This document shows positions 43,224-46,708 of a stretch of 46,708 nucleotides of DNA, one piece after another (the stretch's first letter is position 1; each line of letters starts with the position of its first letter). The notes under the pieces are model-generated. The model did not search any database. It saw only the letters and a list, made by a program, of their open reading frames with translations, and was not told where the DNA came from. Source of the stretch: Phycisphaerae bacterium (GTDB lineage: Bacteria > Planctomycetota > Phycisphaerae > Phycisphaerales > SM1A02). The stretch is taken from positions 1 through 46,708 of the forward strand of contig PBAY01000024.1 of assembly GCA_002717655.1 (NCBI GenBank), written 5' to 3'. The translations under genes and the position numbers were made by a program.

Positions 43224-44981
43224 TCAATCGGCGTTCCATCCGCCGTCAGCTTCCGGCAATACTCGTCGTGTTTCCTCACGAAGGACCCTCAGGATCCTTC
43301 GGTGGCTTTCGAACGCCCCCACCTTTCTTGCCAGCCGCTCGCATTCTTCCAGCGTGACACGCCGAATCACCTGCTTGACCCGTGGGATCTGGGCTGGCAC
43401 GAGCGAGAGGGATCTCAAGCCCAAGCCAATCAATAGCATAGTGTACGTTATATCGCCCGCGATTTCGCCACAAAGGCTGGTATCGACCCCCCTCCGCTTG
43501 CCTGCCCTGATCACGTTCTTCACAAGGCGGATAACTGCCGGATTTGACGCAGAATAGAGGTTGGCGACCCGCTCATTACTCCGATCGACCGCCACGGTGT
43601 ACTGAATCAGGTCATTGGTCCCGATGGAGAAAAAATCCACTTCACGGCTGAATGTGGAGGCCATGAGGGCCGCACTGGGCACCTCGATCATCATTCCGAT
43701 CGGAATATCAGACGGAACATCAACCCCTTCCTGACGAAGATCATCGGCCACATCCGAGAGGATCATTCTGGCCTGCTTCAACTCCGTCATGGTCGTGATC
43801 AACGGGAACATGATCCGCAGCGGACCGACTGCAGCAGCACGAAGAATCGCTCTCAACTGTCGACGGAACATGGGCAGATGCTGAAGGCTGTACCGGATAC
43901 TCCGCAAACCCAGGAATGGATTTCGTTCGGGCTCGAGGGCCTGCTGCTGGGTGTGCTTGTCAGCACCAAGATCCAGGGTCCTGATGGTCAAGGTTCGTCC
44001 CCCCAGCAATTCAAGCGACTGAACGTACTGCTCGTAGAGCTCTTCTTCCGTTGGCTCATCTTCACTGATCAGGTAAAGGAACTCGGTGCGATAGAGCCCG
44101 ACTCCCTCTCCCCCATACTTCAGGAGCTGCTCGACCTCGTGAGGAAACTCGATGTTTCCGAGCAAGGTGATCTTCGTACCGTCCCTGGTGATCGCTTCGG
44201 CGCCGACATCCTGACCGGTTTCGGTCAGGAACTGCTCAAGACGCTTCTTCGCCTTGCGGAAGACCTCAAGTGTCTCTTCATCAGGATCAATGATGATCTG
44301 GCCATCACGGACATCAAGAATGATGAGATCGCCATCATTGACATGCTCCGTGATCGCGTGGCAACCAACAACAACTGGAATCCCCAATGCTGCAGCCATG
44401 ATCGAGGTGTGGTCCGTTCGACCACCTGCATCCGTGGCCAGACCGACGACCTGACTGATTCCAAGAGAAGCGGCCTGCGTAGGCGTCAACTCGTGAGCAA
44501 TCAACACAACCTGTTCCTCAAGCCGAGACAAACGCTCCTGCGAACGGCCCATCAGATGATCGAGGATCCGTCGTTCAAGATCGAGGACATCTCGAGCCTT
44601 GTCTCTGAAGACCTGAGATCCCATCGCATTGAACTGATCGATCATGCGACTGAAGGATGAGGCCACGGCAAAGTCAGCATTCGTTCCGGCGTTGCCGATC
44701 TTGTCCCGGATGGGATCGAGCAAGGTGGGATCCTGAAGGAGTCCCAGATGGAATTCGAAGATCTTGGCCGCTTCCTTGCTCAGATCTCTTGCGGCACGAT
44801 CTCGATCGGCCGCAAGATCATCCATGGCCGCCTGGAGTGCCTGCTCAAATCGCTCCAGCTCACCCGCTCGCTCCTCTGGAACGACGATGTGATGTGGAAC
44901 GCGCTGCCGAAACTGCTCGAGAACGAACGCGCTAGCGATCTCGATGCCTGGAGCAACCGCGATTCCCTGGATGGTCTTCAT
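43224..44981 (-). CDS. ptsI: Phosphoenolpyruvate-protein phosphotransferase (PTS enzyme I)
   Basis: A 585-residue enzyme I. The phospho-accepting His191 lies in GGRTDHTSIMA, the PEP-binding C-terminal domain has GVGLYRTEFLYL, IMFPLITTM, SIGTNDLIQYT and the Cys in SLCGEIAGD. Length is typical. The start at 44981 begins the family N-terminus (MKTIQGIAVAPG); an ATG five codons earlier (44996) is possible, and neither has a clear ribosome site. No ptsH or sugar permease lies in view, so its HPr partner is elsewhere; a regulatory PTS is one option. A RND permease gene lies upstream on the same strand. Confidence 0.95.
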   Translation of the reverse strand: MKTIQGIAVAPGIEIASAFVLEQFRQRVPHHIVVPEERAGELERFEQALQAAMDDLAADRDRAARDLSKEAAKIFEFHLGLLQDPTLLDPIRDKIGNAGTNADFAVASSFSRMIDQFNAMGSQVFRDKARDVLDLERRILDHLMGRSQERLSRLEEQVVLIAHELTPTQAASLGISQVVGLATDAGGRTDHTSIMAAALGIPVVVGCHAITEHVNDGDLIILDVRDGQIIIDPDEETLEVFRKAKKRLEQFLTETGQDVGAEAITRDGTKITLLGNIEFPHEVEQLLKYGGEGVGLYRTEFLYLISEDEPTEEELYEQYVQSLELLGGRTLTIRTLDLGADKHTQQQALEPERNPFLGLRSIRYSLQHLPMFRRQLRAILRAAAVGPLRIMFPLITTMTELKQARMILSDVADDLRQEGVDVPSDIPIGMMIEVPSAALMASTFSREVDFFSIGTNDLIQYTVAVDRSNERVANLYSASNPAVIRLVKNVIRAGKRRGVDTSLCGEIAGDITYTMLLIGLGLRSLSLVPAQIPRVKQVIRRVTLEECERLARKVGAFESHRRILRVLREETRRVLPEADGGWNAD

Positions 44982-45027
44982 AGGTGGATTAAGCATGCCC
45001 CGAGGGGCCAGTCCTCAGGAACGACCA

Positions 45028-45033
45028 GTATAG
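45028..45033 (-). promoter_or_regulatory. Candidate -10 element for ptsI
   Basis: On the minus strand this reads TATACT in the context CTATACTGG, 47 bases before the ptsI ATG. No good -35 is seen. A hairpin GGCCCC-TC-GGGGC lies between it and the start codon. Confidence 0.4.
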
Positions 45034-45086
45034 GGATATCACAGCCCGGTGAATCTGAAGCCCCAAGTTCCTTCCATGGCAGGAAC

Positions 45087-46708
45087 TTAGGACGGTGCGG
45101 GGGCACCTGTTCCGGACATTGGCTCAGGAGAAGAATCATCCTGCTTCTCGCTGGGCTTGTCAGTCCGGCGTTTCCCGAACCAGAGGAAATGCGATGCTCC
45201 TCGGATGTCATCGAGAATCATGATCATGCAAGGCAGGAGGAGAAGAATCAACATGGTCGCACCCATCAGCCCGAAGGCGATGGCGATGGCCATGGGAACC
45301 AGGAACTTGGCCTGGAAGGACTGCTCAAGCATCAACGGCGTAAGCCCCAGCACGGTGGTGATGGTGGTCAGAAGGATGGGTCTCAGCCGTTTGCCACCAG
45401 CACTGACAAGCGCGTCATGGATCGACAGCCCTGCCCTGCGTTCGGCCAGGTAGAAGTCGACCAGAATGAGAGAGTCATTGACGACGATTCCACTGAGTGC
45501 GACAAAGCCGATGATGCTCAGGAAGGTCATCTCATATCCCATGAGGAAATGACCCCAGACCACTCCGATGAGCCCGAAGGGGATGGCAGCCATCACGGTC
45601 AACGGCAGACCATAGCTGCTGAACAACCAGGCGAGGATGAGATAGATCAAGAGCACGGAAGTCATGAAGCCAATGGGCAGACTTGAGAATGCATCACGCT
45701 GATTCTCCTGCCTCCCCTTGAAATTGATCGACAGATCAGGGAAGGCCTTGCGCCATTCATCGATCGGCAACGAAGCCACCACCAGTTCGGGACTCAGTCC
45801 GTCAGCTGTTTCAGCCGTGACGTTCATCGATCTGGTGCGATTGACTCGCTTGATGCCGGTATAGCCTGAGCCATCGGTGACTTCAGCAACTTCCGACAGC
45901 GGCACTGCAGTACCAGTGTTTCCAATCAGCCACATCTGTTCGATCGAAGCGAGATCGCCATCGCCACCATCGGCAGCACGAACACGCACATCGATGTCCT
46001 CACGCTCATCCGAGAAGACATGTGCATCGATTCCATACACCATCCCTCGCACCTGAGAAGCGACATCCGAAACAGAGAAGCCGAGCGGAGCTGCCGAAGG
46101 CTTCAGTTCAATATGCATTTCCCGCAGACCGTCATCAAGATCATCGCCAATTTCGCCAAGACCCTCGAATCGTCTCAGATCCTCCTTGATGACCTCCGCC
46201 AGCAGCATCATTCGGTCATGGTCATCACCAGTGATCCTGATCGTGATGTCTTCCATGATTGGACCGCCGGTCATTTCAGATGTGGTCAGGCGTTCCACTC
46301 CCGGAACCTTGCCATCCAGCTCGGACCGAATCCGCGTCAACACCGCCTGGGCATTGAGTTCTCGGTTCTCCGCCGGCTCGAGTTCCAGAAAGATCTGCGA
46401 AATGTTGGTCGCAAATCCCATGCCTGCACCGGATTCCATGCTGGTTGAAATACCAACAAGCGAAAGCATGGACTTGATCTCATCCTGACTTCCGGAAACC
46501 TCCTCAATGACCTGAGTGACTCTGGAGGTATGACCGATCCCCGCTCCTGGGGGGAGTGCGATGTTGACCGCCACACTCTCGGCATCATCACTTGGAAGGA
46601 ACGTGTATCCGACTCGACCTCCTGCCACGAACCCAAGCGACATCACCAGAATCGCTGTTGCCGACGCCAGCGTCAGATAACGGCGGGCCAGCATCGCGCG
46701 AAGAACCC
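45087..46708 (-). CDS. RND efflux permease, C-terminal part (cut by window edge)
   Basis: At least 540 residues of the C-terminal half of an AcrB/HAE-type RND permease; the N-terminal half lies beyond the window. Visible parts are the second periplasmic porter domain (for example PLGFSVSDVASQVRGMVYG), the TM8-12 block (IYLILAWLFSSYGLPLTVM, GIVVNDSLILVDF, LRPILLTTITTVLGLTPLML) and an acidic/Ser-rich C-terminal tail. The proton-relay Asp residues of TM4 are in the missing half. An adaptor protein and an outer-membrane channel would be expected outside the window. It is upstream of ptsI on the same strand. Confidence 0.93.
   Translation of the reverse strand, partial: VLRAMLARRYLTLASATAILVMSLGFVAGGRVGYTFLPSDDAESVAVNIALPPGAGIGHTSRVTQVIEEVSGSQDEIKSMLSLVGISTSMESGAGMGFATNISQIFLELEPAENRELNAQAVLTRIRSELDGKVPGVERLTTSEMTGGPIMEDITIRITGDDHDRMMLLAEVIKEDLRRFEGLGEIGDDLDDGLREMHIELKPSAAPLGFSVSDVASQVRGMVYGIDAHVFSDEREDIDVRVRAADGGDGDLASIEQMWLIGNTGTAVPLSEVAEVTDGSGYTGIKRVNRTRSMNVTAETADGLSPELVVASLPIDEWRKAFPDLSINFKGRQENQRDAFSSLPIGFMTSVLLIYLILAWLFSSYGLPLTVMAAIPFGLIGVVWGHFLMGYEMTFLSIIGFVALSGIVVNDSLILVDFYLAERRAGLSIHDALVSAGGKRLRPILLTTITTVLGLTPLMLEQSFQAKFLVPMAIAIAFGLMGATMLILLLLPCMIMILDDIRGASHFLWFGKRRTDKPSEKQDDSSPEPMSGTGAPAPS

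Noticed and set aside
44748..45686. 312-codon plus-strand open frame across ptsI start and RND end
   Set aside because: It overlaps two well-supported genes on the other strand and its His/Gly/Asp-rich translation matches no family.

Overview
This 46.7-kb window is dense bacterial chromosome with short intergenic gaps (none over about 300 bp). By eye it is moderately GC-rich, and ATG, GTG and TTG starts are all used. The gene mix suggests a Gram-negative planctomycete, most likely class Phycisphaerae. Pointers are an FG-GAP/VCBS secreted protein, a DUF1570 metalloprotease-like protein, an mcsA-mcsB pair outside Firmicutes, Kdo/LPS genes, many small lipoproteins and scattered nuo genes. This placement is inference from gene content only. 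No insertion sequence, prophage, integrase, CRISPR array or rRNA was seen.

Layout. 1-9.5 kb: truncated HtrA-like protease, VCBS protein, citrate synthase, rhomboid-TPR protein coupled to trpF, an amidohydrolase-moaC pair and a lipoprotein. 9.5-18 kb: a hypothetical, trpG/pabA, a DUF1444 protein, kdsA-mcsA-mcsB, a pterin carbinolamine dehydratase, gluQ-DUF192, ribE and a PQQ-propeller lipoprotein. 18-25 kb: purH, nuoB, a STAS protein, a DUF1570 protein, a YihY/BrkB membrane protein, a small membrane protein, an RsuA/RluB-type pseudouridine synthase and scpA. 25.4-30.8 kb: an envelope operon kdsD - proteasome-like Ntn hydrolase - kdsC - giant LptC/OstA-like protein. 30.8-31.2 kb: an unusual AT-richer intergenic region with Fur-like 17-bp palindromes in front of a 67-residue four-cysteine protein. 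31.2-37 kb: nuoC, an unidentified gene coupled to queE, tRNA-Leu(GAG), smpB, an EEP phosphatase-like protein, a degenerate-receiver diguanylate cyclase and an SDR. 37-46.7 kb: a tightly coupled rne-dxr-rseP run, ptsI and a truncated RND efflux permease.

How the genes fit together. Envelope biogenesis is the strongest theme: kdsA, kdsD and kdsC make Kdo, the LptC/OstA-like giant probably moves LPS, and rhomboid, RseP, HtrA and several lipoproteins work in or on the membranes. A second theme is quality control: smpB, mcsA/mcsB, HtrA and the Ntn hydrolase. A third is RNA processing: RNase E/G, gluQ, queE and the pseudouridine synthase. Most items are recognisable families in unusual arrangements. 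The best candidates for new biology are the serine-nucleophile proteasome-like protein inside the Kdo operon, the 1048-residue LptC/OstA protein, the RNase E/G carrying an IF2 N-terminal-like domain, and the palindrome-rich region with its small Cys4 protein.
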